This document shows positions 1 to 8,580 of a stretch of 64,000 nucleotides of DNA, piece by piece. This DNA is from [Clostridium] asparagiforme DSM 15981. Lineage in GTDB: Bacteria > Bacillota > Clostridia > Lachnospirales > Lachnospiraceae. Under the pieces are notes generated by a model. The model did no database searches, had not been told where the DNA came from, and worked only from the letters and a program-made list of their open reading frames with translations. Made by a program: the position numbers and the translations under genes. Positions within the stretch are counted from its first letter, which is position 1, and the number at the start of each line of letters is the position of its first letter. The stretch is from NCBI GenBank assembly GCA_025149125.1, contig CP102272.1, positions 1,860,001-1,924,000 of the forward strand, written 5' to 3'.

Positions 1-1
1 C

Positions 2-454
2 CGCGACGGGGAGCTGGCCCAGTCCATCACTGACAACATCGGCAATTCCATGGACTCCTACGGCATCCACATCTACGCGGTGGAAACCAAGAAGCTGGAT
101 CTGCCGGACTCCAACAAGGAATCCGTGTACCAGCGTATGATCTCCGAGCGGAACAACATCGCGGCCCAGTACACCGCGGACGGCGATTACCAGTCCCAGC
201 TGATCAAGAATGAGACGGACCGGACGGTGAAGGAGACCATCGCCAAGGCCCAGGCCGAGGCGGAGAAAATCAAGGCCGAGGGCGAGGCGCGCTATATGCA
301 GATTTTAAGCGACGCCTACAACGACGAGTCCAAGGCGGATTTCTACAACTATGTGCGATCCCTGGACGCCATGAAGGCATCCATGAAGGGCAGCAACAAG
401 ACCATTATTCTGGACGAGGACAGCGAGCTGGCCAGAATTTTGTCCGGAAATTAA
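2..454 (+). CDS. hflC: HflC-type SPFH/band 7 protease modulator (3' end only)
   Basis: The gene enters from outside the window; about 150 C-terminal residues are visible. They contain the end of the SPFH domain, the family-typical stretch YQRMISERNNIAAQY, an Ala/Glu/Lys-rich coiled coil (QAEAEKIKAEGEARY), and the tail with FYNYVRSLDAMK followed by an Asp/Glu-rich end. HflC pairs with HflK in the membrane and modulates the FtsH protease; hflK is expected just upstream. The frame is open from base 2, so the ATG at base 50 is internal. A strong terminator follows. Family assignment is confident; function in this organism is by homology. Confidence 0.9.
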   Translation, partial: RDGELAQSITDNIGNSMDSYGIHIYAVETKKLDLPDSNKESVYQRMISERNNIAAQYTADGDYQSQLIKNETDRTVKETIAKAQAEAEKIKAEGEARYMQILSDAYNDESKADFYNYVRSLDAMKASMKGSNKTIILDEDSELARILSGN

Positions 455-489
455 GAACGATATAATTTAGCCGGCCCTTTGACGGCGAA

Positions 490-532
490 AAAGAGAACAG
501 AGCGTTGAAACAGCGCTGCTGTTCTCTTTTTT
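490..532 (+). terminator. Intrinsic terminator after hflC
   Basis: Stem AAAGAGAACAG (490-500) pairs with CTGTTCTCTTT (519-529), extended by AGCG/CGCT, and is followed by a T-run. Confidence 0.9.
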
Positions 533-659
533 GTCTTTAGGGAGCGATCTTTTGGGGGAGATCCGAGGCGGCTTTCAGGATTACGGATTTAAGCGCTTGA
601 TCCAGGCTTTTACTGGATGGAATCGTATCCGGATAATTTGCATTATGTAGATTATTTCA

Positions 660-687
660 TTGCTATTTTTTGTAAACCTAATATAAT
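660..687 (+). promoter_or_regulatory. Promoter of the riboswitch-controlled surface-protein transcript
   Basis: TTGCTA at 660-665, 16-bp spacer, TATAAT at 682-687. The predicted start lies about 20 bases before the first riboswitch. The 120 bases between the hflC terminator and this promoter hold nothing else that I recognise. Confidence 0.6.
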
Positions 688-711
688 AGAAATTAAGGAT
701 GCAACGAAATG

Positions 712-795
712 AAAGATTGGGCAAACCCGTCGAAAGGCGGCGACGCAAAGCTACAGGGGCTTCACCGGATGGTAAGCCAGCCAGCTGCTCTCACC
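712..795 (+). promoter_or_regulatory. Cyclic di-GMP-I (GEMM-I) riboswitch, copy 1
   Basis: Hallmarks of the GEMM-I aptamer are present in order: GGGCAAACC, a GAAA tetraloop closing P2 (CGTC-GAAA-GGCGG), the conserved GACGCAAAGC strand, and a P3 arm ending in GGTAAGCCAGCC. GEMM-I RNAs bind c-di-GMP. A hairpin with a T-tail follows (812-840), so this copy probably works by transcription termination. It is 61/68 identical by my count to copy 2, which lies exactly 260 bases downstream. Confidence 0.93.
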
Positions 796-811
796 GGGAC
801 GACCGGCTCTG

Positions 812-840
812 AACAGGTGGCGTTTGTGCTGCCTGTTTTC
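812..840 (+). terminator. Terminator/expression platform of riboswitch copy 1
   Basis: Stem AACAGGTGGC (812-821) pairs with GCTGCCTGTT (828-837), with two wobble pairs, and continues into TTC. It lies 17 bases after the aptamer and ahead of the second aptamer. Between 841 and 970 I see no convincing gene. Confidence 0.65.
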
Positions 841-971
841 TGATGCAAAGGTCCGGCGGGGCTGCAGAATTCATGTAAGGAAGGGAGGGCAGAGGGCCCG
901 GCGGGGGGAAGGTTGTGATCCACAGGAAAGCGCGGGAATGGCGAAGCGCTTTTAAGTTGCATACACATTAG

Positions 972-1052
972 ACTATAAAGGCAAACCCGTCGAAAGGCGG
1001 CGGCGCAAAGCTACAGGGGCTAAACCGAACGGTATGCCAGCCAGTTGCAGGA
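972..1052 (+). promoter_or_regulatory. Cyclic di-GMP-I (GEMM-I) riboswitch, copy 2
   Basis: Same aptamer as copy 1: GGCAAACCCGTC, GAAA tetraloop, GGCGCAAAGC, then GGGGCTAAACCG and GGTATGCCAGCC. The leader then runs 110 bases to the start codon. A long-loop pairing AATGACGG (1077-1084) with CTGTCATT (1131-1138), followed by TTAT, could be its terminator but is less clear than that of copy 1. Confidence 0.93.
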
Positions 1053-1165
1053 ATGATGGAATGTAGTAGCAAAAAGAATGACGGCAAAACCTTCACAGAG
1101 GGGCTTTAGACGTATGTTCTGGATACTTCTGTCATTTTATGAGATGAGAAGGATGGAGGTAGAAC

Positions 1166-4100
1166 ATGAAACGATTGAAACGCGCATCAAAAGCCGCAGT
1201 GTCGTTGTGGCTCTCAGCGGTTATGACCGTGTTGCCGGCCGCAGGAGGAATGATATCGCCGGCGTACGGCATGGAGCTGACGGACAATACAGGGGTTGCG
1301 GATACAGGAAGCTTTGACGGCTATGAGGCTGCTGCGGGCGGTTCGGCGGAAGCGGGCGGCGCGGGAAACGAAGCGGAAGCCGGCCCGGAACAGGGCGCAG
1401 CAGGCGGTCAGGAGCAGGGACAGGAAGCAGGAGAACAGGACGGTTCCGGCCAGGAAGCAGGAGAACAGGACGGTTCCGGCCAGGAGCAGGGCGCTCCGGA
1501 CGGTTCTGAGCAGAACCAGGGACATGAGGGCGGCAGCGGTCAGGAGCAGGAATCCCAGGACGGTTCCGGTCAGAACCAGGGTTCTCAGGGCAGCGACGGC
1601 CAGGAGCAGGGCGCTCCGAACGGTTCCGGTCATAATCAGGAAAATCAGAACGGCGCCAGTCAAAATCAGGGGTCCCAGGGAAACAGCGGAGCAGAGGAAA
1701 CCTTGCCCGAGGAAACCCAGCCGGAAGAGACCTTGCCCGACCAGAGTTCATCCGGCGCAATCCGTCCGGATGAAACGCTGCCCGAAGAGACCAATCCGGA
1801 GGAGTCTGCGCCAGATGAAAGTCAGGCCGGCGTAATCCGCCCGGACGAGACGCTGCCGGAGGAAACCTCTTCGGAGGAGACATCTGCTGAGGAAACGCAG
1901 CCTGTGGAGAGCATTCCGGCGACTCAGGCCCCGGAAACCACAGTTGCGGAGAGCACGTTGAACCCGGAATTGATTCCGCCGGAAACCCCGGCGCAAAAGC
2001 GGATGTCCCAGGAGGACATGACGCTGACTGAGACGGTTGACGGAGTCCGGATCACCGTGGAGGCGGAGGCCGGAATTCTTCCGGAGGACACGGAGTTGGC
2101 GGTGCAGCGGATCAAATCCGCCGGAGATTTAGAAAAAATACAGGATGCGGTATCCCGCGCCAGAGAAGATCAGGAGACGGAGGGCAGAGGGCAGCAGATT
2201 TATGCATTTGACATTTCCCTGTACAGCGGGGAGGAACTGATCGAGCCTGAGGACGAGGTGATCATCCGCGTTGAACGGTTGGAAGCCTTGGCTGAAACTG
2301 AAAATGTTAAAGCGGATCTGTTCCATCTGGATGAACAGCTGGAGGAAGCGGAGCAGCTGGAGGCATCGGTGGACGGCGGCGCGGTTGTTGCGCCGGTTTC
2401 CCATTTTTCACCCTTTGCACTGATGGTTGCCACAGCTGCAACGGCGGACGGATACAGGGAGGCCGGTACGGACGTGACCGTGGCCAAAGCGCTGGAGGAA
2501 CTGAACGAGGATGAGATCGCCCGCGCAGGCGGCGAGGTGACGATCTGCCTGACCGGGGATACACAGGATGAGGCTGAGGTTTTTATTCCGCGGGATAAGG
2601 GGATCAAACATATTACTATAACCGGAGTGGATGGAGCGGACTATAAGATTGGAAAAGGTTCAAACGGAGCCACGCTGTTTGCCAATGGAGTTCCGCTGCT
2701 TCTGGAGCACGGGCAGCTTGCAAATCTATACGGAGGCGGCAAAAATATTAAGTTGGACCGCACGGATATCACCATCACAGGCGGGGGATTTTTGGGAGGC
2801 CCGGGAGGTCTGGACCTGGTGATTGTGGGCGGCAGCATGGCCACCGTGGCAGGAGCGGACGTATCGGTAACAGATTCCTGCAATATTACAATCGAGGATA
2901 ATACGACGCTTGAGATCGGCAGCATCTATGCCGGCAGTGTTTTAGACGGGAAAGATTCAAAAGCGGAGATCGGAAGTACCAATTTGACGGTAAGAGACTC
3001 TTCCGTGCTGATCTGTATGGGCTGTGGGGGGTGCTTCCTGTGGGATGGCGCAGATAACGCTCTTGCAGATGTGGGTGAAACCCATATCAATATAGAGAAC
3101 AGCGAGTTGCAGGTCGGCTATTTTGATTTTTCATTTTCTCTGTTTGGCGGCAATATTGGAAACGACGAGGTAGCCAACCAGAAATTGATTTGCGGGACAA
3201 CCAATATTTCCGTCACGGATTCTTCGATCGGAGTATTCCTCTATGGCGGGGGTGAGCTCTTTGGAGGCCAGTATTGTTCTTATGACAAAGGCACGCCGGA
3301 GATAAGGCTGGAAAAATCGGTGATCCGTCTGGAAAACAGCCAGGTAAACGGAGTGTTTGGCGGGGGCTATTATGAGGATAATTGCCTTGCTCAAACCGGC
3401 TCTTCTGAAATTTATGCCGACAACTGTCAGTTTGAGTATTCTTCATCTGTTGAGGAGGATTGTTCCGTTATCTATAGCGGAGATTTGTACCAGACAGACC
3501 GGGATTATGGGGGCACGCCTCAAATGGATTGTGCTGAAATCACGCTTGCGGGAGGAATTACGGAGGGCGTCCTGATTCGCGCCGAAGGAGTCAACCAGAA
3601 TAACCAAACCAAGGTCGAACTTCCGATTTATCCCTCCGAGTCCCACCTCACTCTGGATCAGTCCATTCGCTCTCAGGTTGGTAGCCTGGACTTAGACAGC
3701 AGCTGGACGGATGCTACCGTTCTCTTTGACAATGGATCCACCACGGTGATTACCGAATATGCAGATTACGCGGATCTCATCGCACAGATTCAGGGTGCCG
3801 AGCCGCTCCCCGACCCAGTGGAGGAACCCGGAAAGGTGGAGCAGAAGCCGGAGCCGGAGCAGGTGGAGACGCCGGCGGCCCCTGAGGGCAGCGCCATTGC
3901 CCCGGAGGAGCTGGAGGCCAAGAAAAACGCCGCGGTGGAGGATGTGATCCAGGCCATCGCCGACACTGCGGCAAACAGCACGGTGCCCAGCTTAAACGCC
4001 GCCATTGAAAGCCTGGAGGGAGTAAAGCCCGGCGATCTGGTCAGCACCTACTTAAAGATTGACATCCTGGATATCAAGGTCAATGCCGAAGCCAAAGACG

Positions 4101-4846
4101 GGGAAGTGGCGGTAACACCCCAGAGGCTGATCCTGGACGTCACCCCGGTCATGAAGGTGATCCCAGGCGGCACCGGAGAGCCCCAGACCCAAACCATCGG
4201 CAACGACCAGCTGTCCGGCAGCAGAATCGAATTTCTGGTGGGCGTTCCCGACAGCGTGACCGCCTCCAGAGCCCTGGTGATTCACCATGCGTCCGGCGGC
4301 GACGAGTCCTACGAGGCCGCCGTGGAACGGGGAGCGGGTGGGAAATTCCTCCGCCTCTATGCCAACGGATTCAGCGCCTTTGAGATTGAATTTTTGGCTG
4401 ACCAGGAACCGGATGTGCCGGATCCCGGGCCGCAGCCGCAGCCAAAGCCTGCAGGCGGCTCCCATGACTCCGACGATTCGACAACCGTGCAGGGCAGATG
4501 GGTTCAGGACGCCAAGGGCTGGTGGTATCAATACAACAACGGCACATGGCCCAGAGAACAATGGGCGTACCTTACCTACGGGGACAAATATTCCTGGTAC
4601 TTCTTTGATGAAGACGGTTACATGAAGGACGGCTGGCTATTCTGGAACGGCAGCTGGTATTACCTGCACCGCAACTCAGACGGAACCCGCGGCCATATGT
4701 ACGTGGGCTGGCAGCAGATCGAGGGGAAATGGTATTATTTCGAGACAGATCCCGGAAAGAACCAGGGCGCGCTCTATGTGAACTGCAAGGCGCCGGGCGG
4801 GTACACCGTGGGACCGGACGGAAGCTGGACCGGAGAGACGGATTAG
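1166..4846 (+). CDS. Large secreted beta-helix surface protein with choline-binding repeats
   Basis: 1226 residues, start ATG behind GGAGGT. Residues 1-36 are a signal peptide (KRLKRASKAAV, hydrophobic core, then SPAYG). Residues about 40-175 are a Gly/Gln/Glu low-complexity stalk, and about 175-280 a Pro/Glu/Thr stalk with DETLPEET repeats. After a mixed domain, residues about 470-870 have short repeated strands (DITITGG, NITIEDN, TNLTVRDS, TNISVTDS) typical of a right-handed parallel beta-helix adhesin. The C-terminus (about 1110-1226) has Trp/Tyr/Gly repeats (GWWYQYNNGTW, GWLFWNGSWYYL, GWQQIEGKWYYF) of the choline-binding/CW_binding family, expected to anchor it to the wall. Two c-di-GMP riboswitches precede it, so I infer a c-di-GMP-controlled adhesin. 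The ligand is unknown. Confidence 0.88.
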   Translation: MKRLKRASKAAVSLWLSAVMTVLPAAGGMISPAYGMELTDNTGVADTGSFDGYEAAAGGSAEAGGAGNEAEAGPEQGAAGGQEQGQEAGEQDGSGQEAGEQDGSGQEQGAPDGSEQNQGHEGGSGQEQESQDGSGQNQGSQGSDGQEQGAPNGSGHNQENQNGASQNQGSQGNSGAEETLPEETQPEETLPDQSSSGAIRPDETLPEETNPEESAPDESQAGVIRPDETLPEETSSEETSAEETQPVESIPATQAPETTVAESTLNPELIPPETPAQKRMSQEDMTLTETVDGVRITVEAEAGILPEDTELAVQRIKSAGDLEKIQDAVSRAREDQETEGRGQQIYAFDISLYSGEELIEPEDEVIIRVERLEALAETENVKADLFHLDEQLEEAEQLEASVDGGAVVAPVSHFSPFALMVATAATADGYREAGTDVTVAKALEELNEDEIARAGGEVTICLTGDTQDEAEVFIPRDKGIKHITITGVDGADYKIGKGSNGATLFANGVPLLLEHGQLANLYGGGKNIKLDRTDITITGGGFLGGPGGLDLVIVGGSMATVAGADVSVTDSCNITIEDNTTLEIGSIYAGSVLDGKDSKAEIGSTNLTVRDSSVLICMGCGGCFLWDGADNALADVGETHINIENSELQVGYFDFSFSLFGGNIGNDEVANQKLICGTTNISVTDSSIGVFLYGGGELFGGQYCSYDKGTPEIRLEKSVIRLENSQVNGVFGGGYYEDNCLAQTGSSEIYADNCQFEYSSSVEEDCSVIYSGDLYQTDRDYGGTPQMDCAEITLAGGITEGVLIRAEGVNQNNQTKVELPIYPSESHLTLDQSIRSQVGSLDLDSSWTDATVLFDNGSTTVITEYADYADLIAQIQGAEPLPDPVEEPGKVEQKPEPEQVETPAAPEGSAIAPEELEAKKNAAVEDVIQAIADTAANSTVPSLNAAIESLEGVKPGDLVSTYLKIDILDIKVNAEAKDGEVAVTPQRLILDVTPVMKVIPGGTGEPQTQTIGNDQLSGSRIEFLVGVPDSVTASRALVIHHASGGDESYEAAVERGAGGKFLRLYANGFSAFEIEFLADQEPDVPDPGPQPQPKPAGGSHDSDDSTTVQGRWVQDAKGWWYQYNNGTWPREQWAYLTYGDKYSWYFFDEDGYMKDGWLFWNGSWYYLHRNSDGTRGHMYVGWQQIEGKWYYFETDPGKNQGALYVNCKAPGGYTVGPDGSWTGETD
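1421..1680 (+). repeat. In-gene tandem repeat coding the Gly/Gln stalk
   Basis: A perfect 30-bp unit occurs at 1421-1450 and 1451-1480 (codes EAGEQDGSGQ-type units), followed by degenerate copies with GGTTCCGGYCAG cores to about 1680. Such arrays change length by slippage, so stalk length may vary between strains. Confidence 0.85.
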
Positions 4847-4891
4847 AGACGGATTAAAACGCCGGGAGACGCCGGATCCTTTCATTTCCCC

Positions 4892-4921
4892 TTGTTCCAA
4901 TATATGGCAATGTGCTATACT
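4892..4921 (+). promoter_or_regulatory. Candidate promoter for the second choline-binding protein
   Basis: TTGTTC at 4892-4897, 18-bp spacer, TATACT at 4916-4921. This gives a leader of about 135 nt before the gene at 5066. Confidence 0.45.
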
Positions 4922-5065
4922 GGAGGAAATGATACGCGGGATGGAAACCGGCACACCGACAGCCGCAAATGCGCCTTTTATCAGCCGTCAGGCTGCCCGC
5001 CTCACAACGGTTTCCCGGCTTCGGGTCAAGAGACGCAAAGCCGCGGCTGAATAAGGAGAATGTGA

Positions 5066-5914
5066 ATGAAAAACATGCGCAGATGGATCACAGGCGCGGC
5101 CCTGGCTGTTTCCGTGGCTCTGGTGCTGCCGTTTCAGGCCCTCGCGGGCCAAGAGAACTGGAAACACAATGAAAACGGCTGGTGGTATCTGAAGGACGAC
5201 GATACGATCTGCTTCGACACCTGGCTGGAGGAGGACGGTTTTTGGTACCACTTTAACAGCAGCGGGTACATGGACACGGGATGGCTGGAGGACAAAGGGC
5301 AATGGTATTATCTGGGTGAGGACGGCCGTATGTACGCCAGCACCACAAAAAATATTGACGGCGCGGCCTACATGTTCGACGATTCCGGCGCCAGTATGGG
5401 TAATCCGGCCCAGGGCGTGTATCCGGGAGAGTGGCAGGGCAACACCTTTGTCAACACCTGGGCCAACTACAAGCTGACCGTGCCGGAGGGCACGCGGATT
5501 CTCAGCGGCAAGGACCTCAGAAATTATCGCGAGGAGACGTTTGGCGTGGAAGGCGCGGCGGAGATGGATGATAAATGCGCCACGGAGTTGTTTGTGGAGC
5601 TGCCGGGCTATTCCTCCATGGTGATTCTGTACCAGACCGGAAATGGCCGGGAGCTCCTCAGTGAATCGGAGATGGCGCGGTTATTGACCCTTCTGTACGG
5701 CCAGAGCGGAAATCAGATCGAGGGCGTGGACCAGGTGCAGCTGGGCGGAAGCAGCTATTACCGGATTCAATCCAGCATGTTGAACGGCTCCATTTGCCAG
5801 GCCACCTACGTGCGCAAGATCGGCGATGTGTTTATGCTGGTGCAGCTTGTCTACACCACCGGCTTTGCCGATGAGATCAACGGCGTACTGAACAGTATGG
5901 CCCCGGTCCGGTGA
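5066..5914 (+). CDS. Secreted choline-binding-repeat protein with novel C-terminal domain
   Basis: 282 residues, ATG behind AAGGAG. Residues 1-28 are a signal peptide (KNMRRWITGAALAVSVALV, cleavage near ALAG). Residues about 30-105 hold choline-binding repeats (NGWWYLKDDD, FWYHFNSSGYMDTGW, QWYYLGEDGRMY). Residues about 125-282 form a compact domain with alternating strands (YKLTVPEGTRIL, MVILYQTGNG, ATYVRKIGDVFML) that I do not recognise; it resembles small secreted domains of the PsbP/DUF1795-like kind but this is a guess. It follows the large surface protein, has its own likely promoter, and ends at a very strong bidirectional terminator. Confidence 0.82.
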   Translation: MKNMRRWITGAALAVSVALVLPFQALAGQENWKHNENGWWYLKDDDTICFDTWLEEDGFWYHFNSSGYMDTGWLEDKGQWYYLGEDGRMYASTTKNIDGAAYMFDDSGASMGNPAQGVYPGEWQGNTFVNTWANYKLTVPEGTRILSGKDLRNYREETFGVEGAAEMDDKCATELFVELPGYSSMVILYQTGNGRELLSESEMARLLTLLYGQSGNQIEGVDQVQLGGSSYYRIQSSMLNGSICQATYVRKIGDVFMLVQLVYTTGFADEINGVLNSMAPVR

Positions 5915-5960
5915 ACCCCGGATCGAACGGTACCGCCGCTGGCAGTACAAACGTAATACA

Positions 5961-6022
5961 AAAAACATCTCTGTTGGAATGGACAGGACTGTAAAAGCCT
6001 TGATTCCAACAGGGATGTTTTT
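5961..6022 (+). terminator. Bidirectional terminator between convergent genes
   Basis: Twenty-base arms (5961-5980 and 6003-6022) pair with a single mismatch, A-rich on one side and T-rich on the other, so it can stop both the choline-binding gene and the LysR gene. Confidence 0.95.
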
Positions 6023-6024
6023 AG

Positions 6025-6063
6025 TTGAATACAATGGTCCGCTGGCAGCGCCTGCGGGCGGCA
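6025..6063 (-). repeat. REP-like palindromic repeat, copy A
   Basis: On the minus strand it reads GCCGCCCGCAGGCGCTGCC then AGCGGACCATTGTATTC, matching the six-copy family described in the findings. The outer stem of this copy is degenerate. Confidence 0.75.
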
Positions 6064-6092
6064 GCTTAGCAGAAAACAGTTAAAATATGGAT

Positions 6093-7019
6093 TCACCGCC
6101 CGGTATCGAGTTCCAGGGCCTCCTGAAGGGCTGCAATCAGGTCCTTCACATATGTCGGCATATATTTGTCCCTGCGGTATATGATCGAGTAATTTATGAC
6201 CGTTTCCCTGTCACCCACATAAAACCAGCGCACCGGCTTGTGGTAGTGGAAATGCCGGATGTAGCTCTCGAAATTGAACGCGATCCCCAAGCCCTCCGCC
6301 GCCAGCTGGGCCGCGGACTCCAGATTTTCCAGCACATAGCGGCTTTGTGGGGAAATGCCCGCGTAGTCCATAGCCCGGTCCGTGTAGATCCTGGAGGATT
6401 GGTGGGACTTTTGTAAAATGAATGGCTCCCGCTCAAACCGTTTCAAATCAACCCAGGCCGTGCCGCCGTCCTCAGGCGCCGGTATGTCCGCCGCCAGCGG
6501 ATGGTCCACCCGGACCACCATCACCAGGCGGTCGCTGTAAAACGGCTCATAGATCAGAGCCGGATCGGGGTCATACTGGTTGTTGACGATGAAATCCAGT
6601 TCCCCCATGGCCAGCAGCCGGAACATCTCGTCCGAGGACTGCTCACAGGCGGTCACCTGGATTCCCGGATGGAAGGGCCCGTAGTTTTTGAGGGTTTGGG
6701 CCAGAAGATACAAGGTCCGCCGCGGGTGGATTCCGAATCTCACGGAGCCGGTGGAGCCTTGGCGCAAGTCTCCAAGCTGCGCCCGGCAGCGATCCTGAAA
6801 ACGCAGCATATCCCTTGCGTTTTCCAGGTAAATCCGGCCAGCCTCCGTGGGGACGAACCGCTTTCCCAGCCGGTCAAACAGCTGCAAGCCCAGCTCCTTT
6901 TCCAGGTTGCTCAGGAAAATGCTCAGGGTGGGCGGCGATATGTGAAGCTCGGCCGCGGCCTGTTTCAGGCTGCCGTGCCGCGCGATGGCCGTGACATAGG
7001 CCTGTTCCCTCAATTCCAT
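6093..7019 (-). CDS. LysR-family transcriptional regulator
   Basis: 308 residues. The N-terminal winged helix-turn-helix (residues about 1-60) shows the LysR pattern HGSLKQAAAELHISPPTLSIFLSNLEKELG followed by LFDRLGKRFVPTEAG; the rest is the periplasmic-binding-protein-like effector domain. Start ATG behind GGAGGT. It is divergent from the M20 hydrolase at 7229, with a perfect inverted repeat between them, so it probably senses a substrate or product of that hydrolase. Inducer unknown. Confidence 0.92.
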   Translation of the reverse strand: MELREQAYVTAIARHGSLKQAAAELHISPPTLSIFLSNLEKELGLQLFDRLGKRFVPTEAGRIYLENARDMLRFQDRCRAQLGDLRQGSTGSVRFGIHPRRTLYLLAQTLKNYGPFHPGIQVTACEQSSDEMFRLLAMGELDFIVNNQYDPDPALIYEPFYSDRLVMVVRVDHPLAADIPAPEDGGTAWVDLKRFEREPFILQKSHQSSRIYTDRAMDYAGISPQSRYVLENLESAAQLAAEGLGIAFNFESYIRHFHYHKPVRWFYVGDRETVINYSIIYRRDKYMPTYVKDLIAALQEALELDTGR

Positions 7020-7081
7020 GTAGATAACCTCCGATCCCGCACTCCTTCCCGCGGCCCATGCGCGCTCAAGGCGGACAATAA

Positions 7082-7148
7082 ATTAGTTGAAAACTAATAT
7101 TTATGTAAATATATTTAATTTGACATAATTATACCGCCGCAATATAGT
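7082..7148 (+). promoter_or_regulatory. LysR box and promoter of the M20 hydrolase gene
   Basis: ATTAGTT-GAA-AACTAAT (7082-7098) is a perfect inverted repeat of the T-N11-A LysR type. It stands 21 bases upstream of TTGACA (7120-7125), 17-bp spacer, TATAGT (7143-7148), the usual activator position. Confidence 0.75.
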
Positions 7149-7228
7149 TTAATCAAGCAAAATGAAGGGCCGGGCCAGTATAGCTGCCGCGCCGGGTTCA
7201 TTTTGATTCAAAGGAAAAGGAGAGAGAC

Positions 7229-8410
7229 ATGAAAGAAGCGCTGTTTGAGGTAATCGACCGGCTGAGCGGGGAGTTGACCGCCCTGTCCGACGACATTTTT
7301 GATCACCCGGAGGTGGGATATGAGGAATACCGCGCCAGCGGCCTGCTGTGCGACCTGCTGGAGCGGGAGGGATTTGCGGTGGAGCGGGGAATCGCCGGGA
7401 TTCCCACCGCGTTCCGTGCGGTTTACGAAAACGGCGTGGGCGGTCCTTCCATGGGCCTGCTCTGCGAGTACGACGCCCTGGAAGGCATCGGACACGCCTG
7501 CGGCCATCACACCCAGGGGCCCTGCGCAGTCGGCGCGGCCCTGGCGGTCAAAGAGACAGTGAAAGACCAGCCTTACAAGCTGGTGATCTACGGCACCCCG
7601 GCGGAGGAGACGGTGGGGGGAAAGATCCGGATGAAGGAGCGCAGCTGCTTTCAGGACATTGACGTGGCCCTGATGATGCACCCGAGCCCCACCACGACCA
7701 CGGATGTAAAATGTATGGCTATGGCCACCTACCAGGTGACCTTCCACGGGATCAGCGCCCATGCGGCCATGAGCCCGGAGTCGGGCCGGAGCGCTCTGGA
7801 TGCGGTGCTGCTGGCGGCTCACGGCATTGAGTGTCTGCGGGAGCACGTGAAGGAGGATACCCGCCTGCACTACACCGTCAAGGACGCGGGCGGTCCCAGC
7901 AACGTGGTTCCGGCCACGGCGAAGGCGGAATTTTGTATGCGAAGCTACAACACCGACTACCTCTACAGCGTGATGGAGCGGGTGAAAAAGATCATCGCCG
8001 GGGCGGCCATGATGACGGAGACGGAGTACGAGATCGCCGAAGATCCATTTTTTATGGCCAAGATTCCCGATCTCACCCTGAACCGGATTCTCATGGACAA
8101 CGCTAAGCTGGTGGAAGCCCCCACGATCCGGCCGCCCAGGGAGAAAACCGGCTCAACGGACTTCGGCAACGTGATGTACGACGTGCCCGGCTCCTGCATC
8201 CGCATGGCTTTCGTGCCCGAGGGCACCAGCTCCCATTCCAGGGAATATCTGGAAGCGGGTAAGAGCCGGACGGCCCACCTCAGCGTGGTTCTGGGCGCCA
8301 AGATCCTGGCGGCGTCCTGTCTGGACATGATCTGCGACGCCGGACTTCTGGAGCAGGTGAAGCGGGATTTTAAGGAGACGAAGGAGCAGATGGGGCGGGA
8401 AAATCATTGA
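7229..8410 (+). CDS. M20 family metallo-amidohydrolase (AbgB/aminoacylase-like)
   Basis: 393 residues, ATG behind AAGGAG. It has the M20D layout: metal-site motif GHACGHHTQ (about residue 90), PAEETVGG (about 127) with the catalytic Glu pair, MMHPSPTTTT, and the dimerisation domain starting FHGISAHAA. These enzymes release amino acids from N-acyl or p-aminobenzoyl conjugates in the cytosol. The divergent LysR gene and the operator between them suggest substrate induction. The exact substrate cannot be told from sequence. A strong terminator follows immediately, so it is monocistronic. Confidence 0.88.
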   Translation: MKEALFEVIDRLSGELTALSDDIFDHPEVGYEEYRASGLLCDLLEREGFAVERGIAGIPTAFRAVYENGVGGPSMGLLCEYDALEGIGHACGHHTQGPCAVGAALAVKETVKDQPYKLVIYGTPAEETVGGKIRMKERSCFQDIDVALMMHPSPTTTTDVKCMAMATYQVTFHGISAHAAMSPESGRSALDAVLLAAHGIECLREHVKEDTRLHYTVKDAGGPSNVVPATAKAEFCMRSYNTDYLYSVMERVKKIIAGAAMMTETEYEIAEDPFFMAKIPDLTLNRILMDNAKLVEAPTIRPPREKTGSTDFGNVMYDVPGSCIRMAFVPEGTSSHSREYLEAGKSRTAHLSVVLGAKILAASCLDMICDAGLLEQVKRDFKETKEQMGRENH

Positions 8411-8420
8411 GACATATAAG

Positions 8421-8468
8421 GCCCCGGCCTCAGCGGTCCGATACCGGACGTTGAGGCCGGGGCTTTTT
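8421..8468 (+). terminator. Intrinsic terminator after the M20 hydrolase
   Basis: GCCCCGGCCTCA pairs with TGAGGCCGGGGC and an inner GTCCG/CGGAC stem, then five T residues. Confidence 0.95.
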
Positions 8469-8491
8469 GCCGGGGCGGGGAGAAGAAACGG

Positions 8492-8520
8492 TTGTGGGTC
8501 CGGTGCCCGTATGTTACAAT
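8492..8520 (+). promoter_or_regulatory. Promoter of the GNAT gene
   Basis: TTGTGG (8492-8497), 17-bp spacer, TACAAT (8515-8520). Confidence 0.5.
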
Positions 8521-8527
8521 TTTATTA

Positions 8528-8558
8528 GAATGTAATAGGCCGCTGGCGCGGCCGGACA
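8528..8558 (-). repeat. REP-like palindromic repeat, copy E (partial)
   Basis: On the minus strand it reads CCGCGCCAGCGGCC then TATTACATTC, the 3' half of the family. It lies in the 5' leader of the GNAT gene. Confidence 0.6.
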
Positions 8559-8580
8559 GCAGAAAATGGAGGTGCTTTTG

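Noticed and set aside
914-970. A 17-codon GTG-initiated frame between the two riboswitches as a leader peptide.
   Set aside because: The purine run before it is too close to the start and the peptide has no regulatory codon pattern.
1214-1996. Several open frames on both strands in the stalk region of the large surface protein.
   Set aside because: The low-complexity tandem repeat keeps other frames open; none has start signals or protein-like features.
4995-5060. Possible third c-di-GMP-I aptamer before the second choline-binding gene (GACGCAAAGCC at 5032-5042, then GCGGCTGAATAAGG).
   Set aside because: Only the P2 3' strand and start of P3 match; the GGCAAACC strand and the P3 closing strand are missing and the ribosome-binding site follows at once. 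At most a decayed copy.
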